This document shows positions 28,424 to 38,716 of a DNA stretch of 64,000 bases, piece after piece (the first letter of the stretch is position 1; every line of letters starts with the position of its first letter). Made by a program: the position numbers and the translations under genes. Source of the DNA: Bacteroides faecichinchillae JCM 17102 (GTDB taxonomy: Bacteria; Bacteroidota; Bacteroidia; Bacteroidales; Bacteroidaceae); the NCBI RefSeq assembly GCF_000614145.1, contig NZ_BAKK01000016.1:1-64000 (forward strand), written 5' to 3'. The notes beneath the pieces are model-generated. The model was not told where the DNA came from and made no database searches. It saw nothing but the letters and a program-made list of their open reading frames with translations.

Positions 28424-30091
28424 CTATTTTTGTTTTAATTGATAATAATAATCTTTCAAAATACGTGCATCTTTGTTCTTGTTCGTAAAAACTTCCATCA
28501 AGACAGGCTGCTCCATTGCTTCCGGTAAAGTAAACACTTCCATTGCTTCCGTTAATTGTTCGTCATTTTCCACACACAGATATAAGAAGCCACGTTCCTC
28601 TGCCCACCCTTTAGCAGATGTTTTATGAGTAGCAGTGATAAACTTATGAGAGGTCCCTGACATATCTAGTCCAGGCAAGGTATGAAATATTTCCCCTCCT
28701 CCGTTGTTCAGCAAAAGAATACGTAAATTGGGACGTATATTGTTAGTCCATAAAGCATTCATATCATAAAAGAAACTTAAATCGCCAATGGCTACAAAGT
28801 TCAGTTTATCCGAACAGGCTGCATAGCCTACAGCAGTGGAAAGAGAGCCTTCAATGCCACTTGTTCCCCGATTACAACAGACCTCAATGGTTGAAGGTAC
28901 AGAGTATAACTGTGCATAACGTACAACAGAACTATTTGCCAAATGTAAAGCACACGATTCCGGTAAGGATTTAATCAATGCTCCTATGGCAGACATTTCC
29001 GAATAAGGAAAATTGGGTTCGGGAATTATCTTACAATAATTCTCCCACACAAGTGGATATCCGGGGGTACGGTTATCCAAAAATCCGGCTATTTTTTCCA
29101 AAAACTCAAAAGGATCCATCTCAATGATAGTAGTCAGTGAGCCATATAAATCTATGACTTCCCCATCCGGAGAGACATGCCAATGTTCCTTAGGCGGATG
29201 CTGGCGCAAGAATTTCTTCAATCGTTTCGAAACAACATGTCCACCATAAGTAATCAGAAGTTCAGGAGTCATCTGAGCTATCTTCTCTTCAGGTATGGCA
29301 TAAAGAGCAGCATCAAAGTTCTTCACTGGAATGCCAGGAGTCGTCCGATTACCGATATGTTCTGTTAACCATGCGAAGTGTCTATACAATAGCTTTGTAT
29401 GTTTTTTCTCAAATAGATAAATCAGATTCATCTGACCTACAATTACCATCCGCTTATTGTATTTATTCAGACGATCAATCAAATCATTATAGTCTCTATC
29501 GTAAACATTTAATCCCTGATAACGAGTGATAACCCTTACTTGCGGAAGTGAATCTTCAGTAAACTGAAACAAAGGTTCAGAAATAGGAATATTAATGTGT
29601 ACCGGACCTTTTCCATGATGATTAGTCTCCAAAAGAGCCTCATTGATAAGACGATTACAATACCATTCATCTTCTTCCGAATTAATTTCCGGAAGATTCA
29701 CAGACTTCTTTACTAATGACTGAAAAACACCAGGTTGTGGCAATGTCTGACCATCCATCTGCCCAATCCAGGAAGCAGGACGATCGGCAGAAATAACGAC
29801 TAAAGGAATATTCTGGTAATACGCTTCCGCCACAGCCGGATGTAGATTCAGCAATGCTGTACCCGACGTGCAACAAATAGCGGCCGGACGACCACCATTA
29901 AGACTCAGTCCAATGGCAAAGTAACCTGCACTTCGTTCATCTGTCATTGAATAACAACTGAAATTCGGATGAGTGGATAGAGTATGCACAATAGGTGCGT
30001 TACGACTACCCGGACATAAAACGACCTTTGTAATCCCATACGCTTCCAGTAGCGCAACCAATTGAAGTATATTTTTCTTATCTGTATACAT
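28424..30091 (-). CDS. menD: SEPHCHC synthase (2-succinyl-5-enolpyruvyl-6-hydroxy-3-cyclohexene-1-carboxylate synthase)
   Basis: This 555-residue thiamine-diphosphate enzyme matches the usual MenD length. Residues near 28-60 contain CPGSRNAP and the MTDERSAG glutamate that activates the cofactor, and the C-terminal third carries the metal-binding [10 protein letters not shown] motif. It joins isochorismate and 2-oxoglutarate. It lies 62 bases after menF and 3 bases before menB. Confidence 0.97.
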   Translation of the reverse strand: MYTDKKNILQLVALLEAYGITKVVLCPGSRNAPIVHTLSTHPNFSCYSMTDERSAGYFAIGLSLNGGRPAAICCTSGTALLNLHPAVAEAYYQNIPLVVISADRPASWIGQMDGQTLPQPGVFQSLVKKSVNLPEINSEEDEWYCNRLINEALLETNHHGKGPVHINIPISEPLFQFTEDSLPQVRVITRYQGLNVYDRDYNDLIDRLNKYNKRMVIVGQMNLIYLFEKKHTKLLYRHFAWLTEHIGNRTTPGIPVKNFDAALYAIPEEKIAQMTPELLITYGGHVVSKRLKKFLRQHPPKEHWHVSPDGEVIDLYGSLTTIIEMDPFEFLEKIAGFLDNRTPGYPLVWENYCKIIPEPNFPYSEMSAIGALIKSLPESCALHLANSSVVRYAQLYSVPSTIEVCCNRGTSGIEGSLSTAVGYAACSDKLNFVAIGDLSFFYDMNALWTNNIRPNLRILLLNNGGGEIFHTLPGLDMSGTSHKFITATHKTSAKGWAEERGFLYLCVENDEQLTEAMEVFTLPEAMEQPVLMEVFTNKNKDARILKDYYYQLKQK

Positions 30092-30152
30092 AGGAATATC
30101 AATTATTACTTAACTTATTTTACCATCACCCATGAAAAGAGCTCACCTGTTT

Positions 30153-31256
30153 TTATGAAAGAGCTGGAGTAAGTCTCCGCATGGTTTGCAGTTTTTTTTC
30201 CGTTTCCTGCCATTCATCATTCAGTTCAGAGGAAGCCAAAAGTCCTCCCCCGGCATAAAACGTCAAAGTCTCTTTACCAACCTGCATACAACGCAGATTC
30301 ACATACAAATCTGTTCGTCCATCGGGATCAAGCCATCCTATAAATCCGGAATAATAACTGCGGTCATACCCTTCATTATCTAATATAAAACGGTACGCTT
30401 CTTCTTTGGGAAGTCCACAAACAGCAGGAGTCGGATGTAACACATTCAAGAGTTCTCCCAAAGTCTCGCTATTCTTTAAAGAAAACTGGAAATCCGTCTT
30501 CAAATGTGACAAAGCACCTGCATAAGCAGGATAAGGTCCGTTTTCAGTGGCCCGAATTCCTAACGAAAGCAGTTGATGACGAATATACGATGTCACATAC
30601 TCCTGTTCCTTCCGATTCTTATCATCCCATATTTGCGGAAGTTTTCCGCCTTGCAATGGCTGAGTTCCTGCTAAAGCCACTGTATTCCATTCTTTTTTTT
30701 CTCCGGACAATAGAATCTCAGGGGTACTTCCCAGCCAAATACCAGTTTGAGGAGTATAACATAAATATATATACGAATGCACATAACGTCGGCAAGCAAT
30801 CCGAAAAGCAGCTAATGGAGAAAATTCGGATACTTTCTGAATGGTCAAGCTACGTGAAAGCACGAGCTTATCGAAAGTATGATTGCTCAATGCTTCTATA
30901 AAAGTATGAAAGCATGCTGCATACTCTTCAGAACAAGAAGCTATAAATGATTCCTCCTCTGAAGAAAACACTGAAAAATCATCCGGAATTATTCCTTCCT
31001 CAATAGGCAAAGGCTGTCCCGGCTGCTCTGATTGTATTAATACAATAGGGCATGCCTCACTTACATGAAAAGGTGCAATTACAAATCCTCTTTGTCTATC
31101 CAAATCCTTCACATCATAAATCAAGCAAACTTCGCCGGTCGTTTGTGTCAAAAAACGAGGATACTCCTCCCCCGGAATACGGTAAATAGCAAACGGCTGT
31201 TTCCGCTGAATAAATGCATCAATAGTTGTCAAGTTCCTTATTTCTTCGTCGGTCAT
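30153..31256 (-). CDS. menF: Isochorismate synthase
   Basis: This 367-residue chorismate-binding enzyme has the conserved C-terminal motifs HPTPAVCGLPKEEA and DRSYYSGFIGW and the catalytic ALAGTQPL region. It converts chorismate to isochorismate, the entry step of menaquinone synthesis. Its start overlaps the end of the upstream HAD-thioesterase gene by 4 bases, tying that fusion gene to the pathway. Confidence 0.95.
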   Translation of the reverse strand: MTDEEIRNLTTIDAFIQRKQPFAIYRIPGEEYPRFLTQTTGEVCLIYDVKDLDRQRGFVIAPFHVSEACPIVLIQSEQPGQPLPIEEGIIPDDFSVFSSEEESFIASCSEEYAACFHTFIEALSNHTFDKLVLSRSLTIQKVSEFSPLAAFRIACRRYVHSYIYLCYTPQTGIWLGSTPEILLSGEKKEWNTVALAGTQPLQGGKLPQIWDDKNRKEQEYVTSYIRHQLLSLGIRATENGPYPAYAGALSHLKTDFQFSLKNSETLGELLNVLHPTPAVCGLPKEEAYRFILDNEGYDRSYYSGFIGWLDPDGRTDLYVNLRCMQVGKETLTFYAGGGLLASSELNDEWQETEKKLQTMRRLTPALS

Positions 31257-32485
31257 CTCTTTTTCATAACACTGTTTACTACCCGTACGGAAGATACTAA
31301 TTTATTAGTTGAAGTAAATACATCGACATTCCATACATGGGAAGAACGGCCTTTATGTACAATAGTCCCTACTGCACGAACAGTATCCCCTTCGTGTGCG
31401 GAAGATATATGATTTCCACTGACTTGCATACCAACAACAATTTCATCCGGCTGGCAAAGAATCATCGATCCAAGCCCGGCAACAGTTTCTGCCAATGCAA
31501 GAGTAGCTCCGCCATGTAAGATACCAAAAGGTTGGCGGGTACGATGATCAACCGGCATTGTGGCTTCCACCCGATCTTCGGCAGCATAAGTATATTGAAT
31601 ACCCAGGTTTCCCATCAACGCATGGCGGGCCTGTGCATTCAATTCATCAAGAGGAATTTCCGTCGCACGAATTTCTTCCAGAATAACTTTCTCCACAGCA
31701 ATAGCTACTCCGTCTTCTTCATTCGAAGCTGTCACATAATCTGCACAAGCTTTTACTGAATCTTGCGAATGTCCCATGGCAATGCCCAATCCGGCTAACT
31801 GAATCATAGTCACATCACATACTCCGTCACCTATTGCAATCACTTCTTCACGTTTCATCTTCAACTGTTCCAATAAAGCGCCCAGTGTATTAGCTTTGTC
31901 AATGGAACAAGGAACAACCTCAAGAAAATACGGTTCAGAACGGAAAACATCCAATGCTCCATTCAACCGTCTTTTCCAATGATCTTCCAAGCTTACCAAT
32001 GATTCTTCGTCATCACTTACCAACATACATTTGCAAGGAGCGAAATCAATAGCCGTTGAAAACTCTTCTTCCTTAATTACCCGCAGATTATTGAGCCGAG
32101 CTTCACTTTGAATATGTTCATTCTCTGGTGCATTCGTGATAAGAGTATCATCATGATAAGTAAATAAAGCAAATCCATTTTTATGTGCTTTCTTCTCCAG
32201 ATATGGCAGCATCTCAGGATTGATCCGTCTTTCAAACAGTATTTTCCCGTTTTGTGCATCGATTATCTGACAACCATTGTATGACAGGATATAACCTCCG
32301 TAATTTCCCAGTTCAAGAGACTTAGCTAATGGCATTACCCCATATGTAGGTCTGCCGGATGCCAATACAATGCGCACTCCCATTTGTTGCACTTTCAGTA
32401 AAGCGGCAAGTGTACGCTTACTAACTTCTTTTGTCTCATTGAGAAGAGTTCCGTCTACATCAAGAACCAATAATTTATATTTCAT
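31253..32485 (-). CDS. HAD-family phosphatase fused to hotdog thioesterase (candidate DHNA-CoA thioesterase)
   Basis: This 410-residue two-domain protein leads the men operon. Residues 1-270 form a Cof-type HAD phosphatase, with DVDGTLLNE at the N-terminus and the late GDGVCDVTMI acidic motif. Residues 275-410 form a PaaI-type 4HBT hotdog thioesterase with FGILHGGATLALAETVAG. DHNA-CoA must be hydrolysed between MenB and the prenyl transfer, and hotdog proteins are known to do this (MenI type). The C-terminal domain is therefore a strong candidate for the step. What the HAD half does in the pathway is unclear. The 4-base overlap with menF supports co-expression. Confidence 0.85.
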   Translation of the reverse strand: MKYKLLVLDVDGTLLNETKEVSKRTLAALLKVQQMGVRIVLASGRPTYGVMPLAKSLELGNYGGYILSYNGCQIIDAQNGKILFERRINPEMLPYLEKKAHKNGFALFTYHDDTLITNAPENEHIQSEARLNNLRVIKEEEFSTAIDFAPCKCMLVSDDEESLVSLEDHWKRRLNGALDVFRSEPYFLEVVPCSIDKANTLGALLEQLKMKREEVIAIGDGVCDVTMIQLAGLGIAMGHSQDSVKACADYVTASNEEDGVAIAVEKVILEEIRATEIPLDELNAQARHALMGNLGIQYTYAAEDRVEATMPVDHRTRQPFGILHGGATLALAETVAGLGSMILCQPDEIVVGMQVSGNHISSAHEGDTVRAVGTIVHKGRSSHVWNVDVFTSTNKLVSSVRVVNSVMKKR

Positions 32486-32569
32486 GGCTTCACGATTTTG
32501 ATTTAGATTACAAAGGTAGGAAATTGAGCGAACGACAGAAAGCGAAAACTGATAAAAATTACTATTATT

Positions 32570-32932
32570 TTATTCTTTCAGATGTGTTTCCAGATAATCC
32601 CGAAGGATTCGGGCATGATTATAGATTAGTTCTTTAGAAGCGTAAATCAATGTTACTACAGGATATGGTTTGATAAGAGACAGAAAATCAGCCATGGCCG
32701 GAGAAGTTTCCAGCTCTTTTTGATACAATACCACAAAGTCATTCCAATGCCCCGGAATATCCTCATGAAACCACTGCCGCAACATTGCGGAAGGAGTTAT
32801 ATCTTTCGCCCAATAATCATATCTTAAACACTCTTTTTTGATGCCGCGTGGCCATAATTTATCCACTAAAACCCGATATCCATCTGTCTCCGAATATTCT
32901 TCGTATACTCGTTTTATCCTAACTTGAACCAT
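32570..32932 (-). CDS. DUF488 family protein
   Basis: This 120-residue protein has the DUF488 pattern near its start (RVLVDKLWPRGIKKE) and the later LIYASKELIYNHARIL segment. The family's biochemical role is unsettled. It precedes the men operon by 84 bases on the same strand but is probably transcribed independently. Confidence 0.88.
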   Translation of the reverse strand: MVQVRIKRVYEEYSETDGYRVLVDKLWPRGIKKECLRYDYWAKDITPSAMLRQWFHEDIPGHWNDFVVLYQKELETSPAMADFLSLIKPYPVVTLIYASKELIYNHARILRDYLETHLKE

Positions 32933-34110
32933 TGTCGTTTATACTAAGTTTATATAGAATAAACCAAGAAAACAGTAAATTGTTTAAATAAGCTGTTCAA
33001 TTAGTACTTTCTAAACCTGACATATAACCAAATGGAAAATAACTATACTTTATACGGTTTTATAGTAACATGATTCTCAATTCTAACGGTCACAAACCTG
33101 TGTCAATACAGGGAAACGCAAGATAATATAAACTTTTTTCAAAATAAGATAGGAGCAAACTGAAGTTCAACAATGAGAGTAAAAAATAAAAGTGAGAGTA
33201 ATGCTCTACAAGACGCACAAAAGAATTAGTCACTGGTTATCAAGACATTAAATCAGTTTCAATTCTCCAAAAAGAAATTAATTCGCTACTCTCACTTTCA
33301 CTCTCACCTTTATGCTTCTTCTCCTCAAAACACTCTCAGGTCAAGAACAGTATTTGTCAATAAATTACAAATACTGCTTACAGTACATCCGACTAATAAT
33401 GTTTGAACTAAATTGCCATACTGCTTTTGACACTAGAAAGTAGGAAGAGCCAATTGAACACCATGACTTTCTGTTCTTACCTTATAAATTGACCGAGACT
33501 TTCTAAAGTGATAAAGATCCAACTACCGTTTTCTTGTTCAGGATATCAATGTCGTGTGCATATAGAAAAATGAGCAATCGTTCCTTCTGTGTTCCCGGAA
33601 GTATTAGGCAAAATGATTTAAACAATAGTTTAAATCATTTTTTCTCAATACTATCATAAACAAAGTACTCTCACTAAAAAATAAAAACAGTCACTTCGAT
33701 CATATAGCCTCCAATAAGACAATCACACAATATACTAATAATCAACAATATACACATTACAACATAAAAAAAAGAGCAGGAAAGGAGCGTTAAGTGAGAG
33801 TGAAAGTAGCATAAATCAGCCTTTCCGAAAGGTCGATTTATGCTGAAGAAACGGAGCAAAAGCATCCATAATATCGTACAATAATTATATATTAGCGACA
33901 ACTATTCATTCATTAAGTCCTCAGTATCCAATGAATAAGACAGAAAAATCAAGAGCCCAAAAGATTAATAAAAGTAAGAGTGAATAAATCGAGTACTAGA
34001 GTATTCCGAATCAAGTACTAGAACTGACAGACTGAAGTACAACAATTCACCAAGAGAAGCACAAGAAACGATCAGGTGAAGTACAAGAGTAGCGTATGTG
34101 AAATATTCAA
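32933..34110. other. Long intergenic region with dispersed AGTGAGAGT-like motifs
   Basis: These 1.2 kb contain no credible gene. Five places carry close variants of AGTGAGAGT or its complement: near 33175-33203, 33281-33307, 33665-33674, 33793-33810 and 33972-33978. The second and fourth are inverted copies of a longer GTGAGAGTGAAAGT segment. The rest is AT-rich and featureless. This could be a decayed gene region or an array of protein-binding sites. Confidence 0.45.
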
Positions 34111-35784
34111 TTATTCAGGGTTTCCGGTTTTCAGAATCTCACCCAAACCTATTTTTATAAAAGCTATATCCGCTTGGCTGCTTTCATATAAAATTCCTAT
34201 CGAAATTTCATCAATAGATGTGATACAAGAATAGCCCGCACTACGATACTGATCGAATAAAATCCAATATTCTTCGGGCCATGTCATACCATCGTCGAAG
34301 CTGACTTTCAGTGTTAGCTTATCACGTGTCCGGTAATCATTGGGATTAGCAAACAGAAGTATACTTTTTTTCTCCCCCTTTTCTGTATAATCGTGCCGGT
34401 GCAAACTACCCATACAGGTAGGCTCTATCAATGCTTTTCGTGAAGTGGGATGCTCTGTCCATGTTTCTCCCCAATCCGCAGTTGTACCGATTCTTCTTCC
34501 GTTTATTTCTTTGCTCCCGCGGTTTCTATTATCACGCATATTCAGCATAATACTACCATCACTCAATTGAACAGCATTGCATTCCGTTACATTGTCATAA
34601 GCAGGATTACTGGTGGTCCAGATCTTTCCATGATCTTTGCTGTAAGTGATATTAGAGAAAGGTACCCCCTCTATATCCCGTCCTTGAGTTGGAAATACAA
34701 GAGTACCATCGACTAACGTAATCCCCTGTCCGGGTGCAGGAGCAAACAACCACCATTCCGGACGCTTTGTTTTTTCCGTTATATTATCCGGGAAACCCCA
34801 AGTAAGTCCGTCGTCCGTACTCTTTGTCAGTAAGAACTGGCAGGTCTCTTTTAGTCCTAGTCCACGCTGAGAGCCTTTCTTCATCCATTGATGTATCCAA
34901 TAAGTACTATTTTCATTCAGTCCTTCTATCCATTTACCATGATCATCCAATGCACCATGCATCCACAACCCTGCTACATAAATATCATCCGTATTTTTAT
35001 CTACAAGAATGCAAGCATCACTTACTCCATTGTATTTTTGTGGCAATCCTCCCCACTCTCCCATATCTAACACCTTACAAATAGGCTGCCAGGTCATTCC
35101 CTTATCTATGCTTCGATGAAGAGCAATGTCTATATTGCCTTGTAAATCACGAGAAGAATCGTAACGGGCATCAAAAACGGCTAGTAATGTGCCTTTATTA
35201 CTTGTTGCTAATCCCGGAATACGAGAAGATGTAATACCATCTTGTCCTTTTTGCCTTACGGCGACTCCTACTCTCAAAGGCTTAGCCTCATCTGTATTTT
35301 TTATGTCACCTTTACTTGTCTTTATCCGGCTACAATTTATCTGGATCCGGTGATCAAGGGAAACTGTATCTTTTAACGTCACTGCGATCCAAAAACTCAG
35401 AGAATCTTGTTCTACAGATATTTCATCAGTAAAAGAAATCTTTCGGGATGCACGAACCGGTTGGCATACCAAATGAGATGTATCAATCCATCCATCTTTA
35501 CGTACACCATATACTGCCACAGAAACAATATCAGACAAATCAGTACAACCACGCAAATCAACATCAATCTGTCTGATTATGTATGGATGATTGTCTTTTC
35601 TAATTAAAGTTCCTTTTATTGTAGGATTAATCTGCTTTTTAACCAAAACAGGAATGACGGGTCTTTCCAACTCCAACTTAATTCCTTTACTAAAAGATAT
35701 GCCCGGTGTTAATAACAAGACTATCGATATTATAACCAATATCTTCTTTTTTACTTTCACCGTATTTTTATTTATGTTTTCCAT
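34111..35784 (-). CDS. nanH: Sialidase (GH33 neuraminidase)
   Basis: This 557-residue secreted protein has a signal peptide (about residues 14-32), an N-terminal carbohydrate-binding-like beta domain to about residue 170, and a six-bladed sialidase propeller. The RIP motif is visible as SRIPGLA near residue 188. Asp-boxes of the form S-x-D-x-G-x-x-W recur as SIDKGMTW, STDDGLTW, SKDHGKIW, TADWGETW and SFDDGMTW. It releases terminal sialic acid from host glycans, which the hexosaminidase at 6067 could then trim further. It is transcribed alone. Confidence 0.93.
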   Translation of the reverse strand: MENINKNTVKVKKKILVIISIVLLLTPGISFSKGIKLELERPVIPVLVKKQINPTIKGTLIRKDNHPYIIRQIDVDLRGCTDLSDIVSVAVYGVRKDGWIDTSHLVCQPVRASRKISFTDEISVEQDSLSFWIAVTLKDTVSLDHRIQINCSRIKTSKGDIKNTDEAKPLRVGVAVRQKGQDGITSSRIPGLATSNKGTLLAVFDARYDSSRDLQGNIDIALHRSIDKGMTWQPICKVLDMGEWGGLPQKYNGVSDACILVDKNTDDIYVAGLWMHGALDDHGKWIEGLNENSTYWIHQWMKKGSQRGLGLKETCQFLLTKSTDDGLTWGFPDNITEKTKRPEWWLFAPAPGQGITLVDGTLVFPTQGRDIEGVPFSNITYSKDHGKIWTTSNPAYDNVTECNAVQLSDGSIMLNMRDNRNRGSKEINGRRIGTTADWGETWTEHPTSRKALIEPTCMGSLHRHDYTEKGEKKSILLFANPNDYRTRDKLTLKVSFDDGMTWPEEYWILFDQYRSAGYSCITSIDEISIGILYESSQADIAFIKIGLGEILKTGNPE

Positions 35785-35834
35785 GGAATCAAGAATAAAT
35801 AGGAATGCAATATTAATAATTATTTCCTATAAAA

Positions 35835-36757
35835 TCAGATAAATTCATATTTATCAAAACCGCCAAGCCAATATTCTACTATTTTTGGTCCCTTGCTCAT
35901 CTGAATTATCCTATATTCCGAAACATTGATTGTTTTCAATTTAGCACATAGTACATCCAGATTCTTTCCTTTAGAAACCAAACTACTGAACCATCCACAG
36001 TTCTGCTGATACTTCTGACTCTCAAAAATCATGTTCAATAAAAAGTGTAATTCCCCGCCTTCACACCAAAGTTCATTTGCATTTCCTCCAAAATTCAGCT
36101 TTACTTTTCTCACTTTTTCTCCCTTCAGACTACTTAATTTACGTATTGTGCCATCTTCAGCCTCTTTTCGGGAGCTATGAAGGGTGGATTACATATCGTC
36201 ACGTCAAAGTATTCATCCGCAACAATGATTCCATCAAATATTTTCCGTTTATCTTTCTGAAGCCGTAATTCAATTTTATGTGCTAATATCGGATTACAAG
36301 TTATAATCTTTCTTGCATTTTCTATGGCCAAGGGATCAATATCAGAACCTACAAATCCCCATCCATACTCAGTTTGACCTATAATCGGATAAATACAGTT
36401 AGCACCGACGCCAATATCCAAACACCTATAGTTTTGTTTATTCCCTTGGTCAATACTACCACTCAAAGGTTGTGCTTGTATCAGATCTGCCATATAATGG
36501 ATGTAATCTGCTCTTCCAGGAATAGGTGGGCACAGGTATCCTTTGGGTATGTCCCAATACCGAATACCATAATAGTTTATCAATAAAGCCTTATTCAAAG
36601 CCTTTACAGCATGTGGATTGAAAAAGTTTATTGTCTGTATCCCATGTGGATTTAAAGTTACAAACTTTTTAAGTGGAGGATAGACCTTTGTTAAACTGAT
36701 AAAATCATATTGTCCACCATGCTTATTTCTTTCGTGTAGTTCGTTTCTTTCTATCAT
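35835..36757 (-). pseudogene. rlmF: 23S rRNA (adenine-1618-N6)-methyltransferase, frameshifted
   Basis: The corrected protein is about 307 residues, close to the usual RlmF length. It starts with the family [12 protein letters not shown] pattern and has the SAM-binding [12 protein letters not shown] and the catalytic CNPPF motif. The frame breaks right after NPPF at about 36179. Coding-strand TTCATAGC fits TTCCATAGC with one C lost, which restores [11 protein letters not shown]. The remaining C-terminus ([13 protein letters not shown]) then joins in frame to 35835. The tight preservation of both halves favours a sequence error. Confidence 0.88.
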
Positions 36758-36846
36758 GGTGACAAAGATATGTATATTTTCATATCAAAAAAATAAAGAC
36801 AGCCTACTGTATTGAAGCTATCCTTATATTTTTAGTGAGGTGTCAG

Positions 36847-38153
36847 TCAGTGTTGTGTATAAGAGGAAACAACTTTTAATTTTTCTCTTTTTAAAAGAAC
36901 CTCTTTCGCCATTTCAATTCTCTCATTAAGATATGTACAAACTGTTTTCCACTGATAATAGGGAAAACGAGAAGTAGAGATAGGAAGTGTTGCCTCCCTT
37001 TCATTCAAAAGAATTTTCACCCATATTTCACGATCTTTATCATGATAAAAACCCATTGTACATTAGCAGCCATTGGAGAAATCTCATAATCTTTCCAATA
37101 TCGGAAGACAGAATCAGCAATGGAAACTTGAACATCCGTTTTTTCTATTCCCATCAATGCCACAAAAGGAATAACTGTTTCCGCATGAGCAAAACGAAAG
37201 TTTGCACGAATATCAGACTTACCATCTATTACCTCATTGGTAGAATGAATGAATTCTGCTAATAAAGGCCATGCAATCACAACAGGTAACATCTTTCCGA
37301 CAGGCGCAGAACTCTTGCTCATATATTGTCGCAAATTCTGTGTCTGCCAGTAATCGGCCCATTCGTTTATTGTAAAAAGACCATCCAGATTTGTTAAATC
37401 ACCTGTATCCGGAAGTATGGCAGCAATGGAAAATAAAGCCATGACAAACTCCTCTGCTTCTTGATCTGTCTCTTGTCCCGATTCAAGAAAAAAGTTTTTC
37501 ATAATAGGAGCAGGAGCTATTTTTTTTCGCACAAAATTCTCATATATAGGAAGCCAGTCACCTTTTTCCTTATACTCCACATAAGATTTGTTTAAGTCGA
37601 AAAAACGAAGAATATCATTATATTGTCTCCCTTCACTACGTTGTATGCGTAAAGAAGAATTATATTGTGTCATACAAGCAAGAAATGCATCCATACTATG
37701 TATACAACGGGGAACATAAGTCGCTATTGCCTCTATTTCAGCTGAATCGCTAAATAGTTGAGGGTAGTGTTCTATCATACGCCCGGCAATTCCTTGTTGC
37801 TCTAATTCTCCCACTACTGATAAATTTCCCCACTTTCCTTCAAAAGCCTCAGATAAATGTTGCAATGTGGAAAGTAATGATACTCCTGCTGTCGTCAATC
37901 TATTTTCTTGTTGAGCTGCAATTAATATCCCCTTCACCTTACTCAAAGCCTTTCCTGAAGTTGGGAAACGGGCTCCATGTCTTCCCAAATGATTCATATA
38001 GAATGGAACCATACCATCCTGAGAAATGACAGATGAGTCTTTCACAACAGGATATGGCATAGCTGTTCCTGCATATTGTTGTATTCCAGCCTGCCCCCAT
38101 ATTATAGAGACAGGACAAAACATAAGAATTCCGATGAACAATAATTCTTTCAT
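36847..38153 (-). pseudogene. Histidine phosphatase of MINPP type (inositol polyphosphate phosphatase), frameshifted
   Basis: The corrected protein is about 435 residues, with a signal peptide ending near IIWG. The RHGxR catalytic motif is in GRHGARFPTSG and a distal HAE motif is in FAHAETVIP. The HAE triad, instead of HD, is the mark of multiple inositol polyphosphate phosphatases such as the Bacteroides MINPP. It would release phosphate from phytate and related compounds. The frame breaks at a run of five A's (37047-37051 on the plus strand). Six would join WVF to YHDKDREIWV and run to the stop at 36847. Confidence 0.78.
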
Positions 38154-38545
38154 AATTATCTATCCTTTTTATATATAGACTATAACGATGAAAGAAGAGT
38201 AATGTTCATCCAGAATCATATACAACACCTAGGACATTCAGTACCATGACATCAAGCGGTTCTCATTCCTCATCAAGCATGTCATTATCTTCTATCTCCG
38301 AGCGGCTTTTCGTAAAGTGCTTAAAAAAACATATATATATTTGACAACAGAACGTTACATGGTTACAATGAACCACATTAACATGCCATCTCCTGTCTAT
38401 TATATAATTATGAAAATTGTTGTTAAATCCTTCTTTTAGCACAAACTATTCTTTTACGCACTGCGTTTTTTTCACAAACGGAATTGGTGGTTTTCTACCT
38501 GTTATAATTCCATAAACCATTAATACTTAACTAAAAATTGGTATT

Positions 38546-38682
38546 ATGTATTATATTGGGCATATTATATCATTTCCGCTATCGGAGCAATTCTATTAAA
38601 TGGATTGGATAAACTCTTATTGGTCAGTATTTACGGCCCATCAGAGATAACCTTATTCATAAAAATACAGATGTACATCTAA
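38546..38682 (+). CDS. Possible small membrane protein ahead of Mn-catalase, frameshifted
   Basis: With one extra G in the run at 38558-38560 this reads as about 45 residues: MYYIGAYYIISAIGAILLNG followed by a short C-terminal tail. As given, the frame stops after 17 codons. It lies 34 bases ahead of the Mn-catalase start and would be a one-helix membrane protein. The inference rests only on the hydrophobic pattern and the same missing-base pattern seen in other genes here. Confidence 0.35.
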
Positions 38683-38716
38683 TTAACCTAAATTATTAAT
38701 TAAAAAAGAATCTATT

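Noticed and set aside
33674..33901. Possible 75-residue hydrophobic protein on the minus strand
   Set aside because: It has a long hydrophobic stretch but lies in a gene-free repeat-bearing spacer without a recognisable start signal or family, so I leave it as non-coding.
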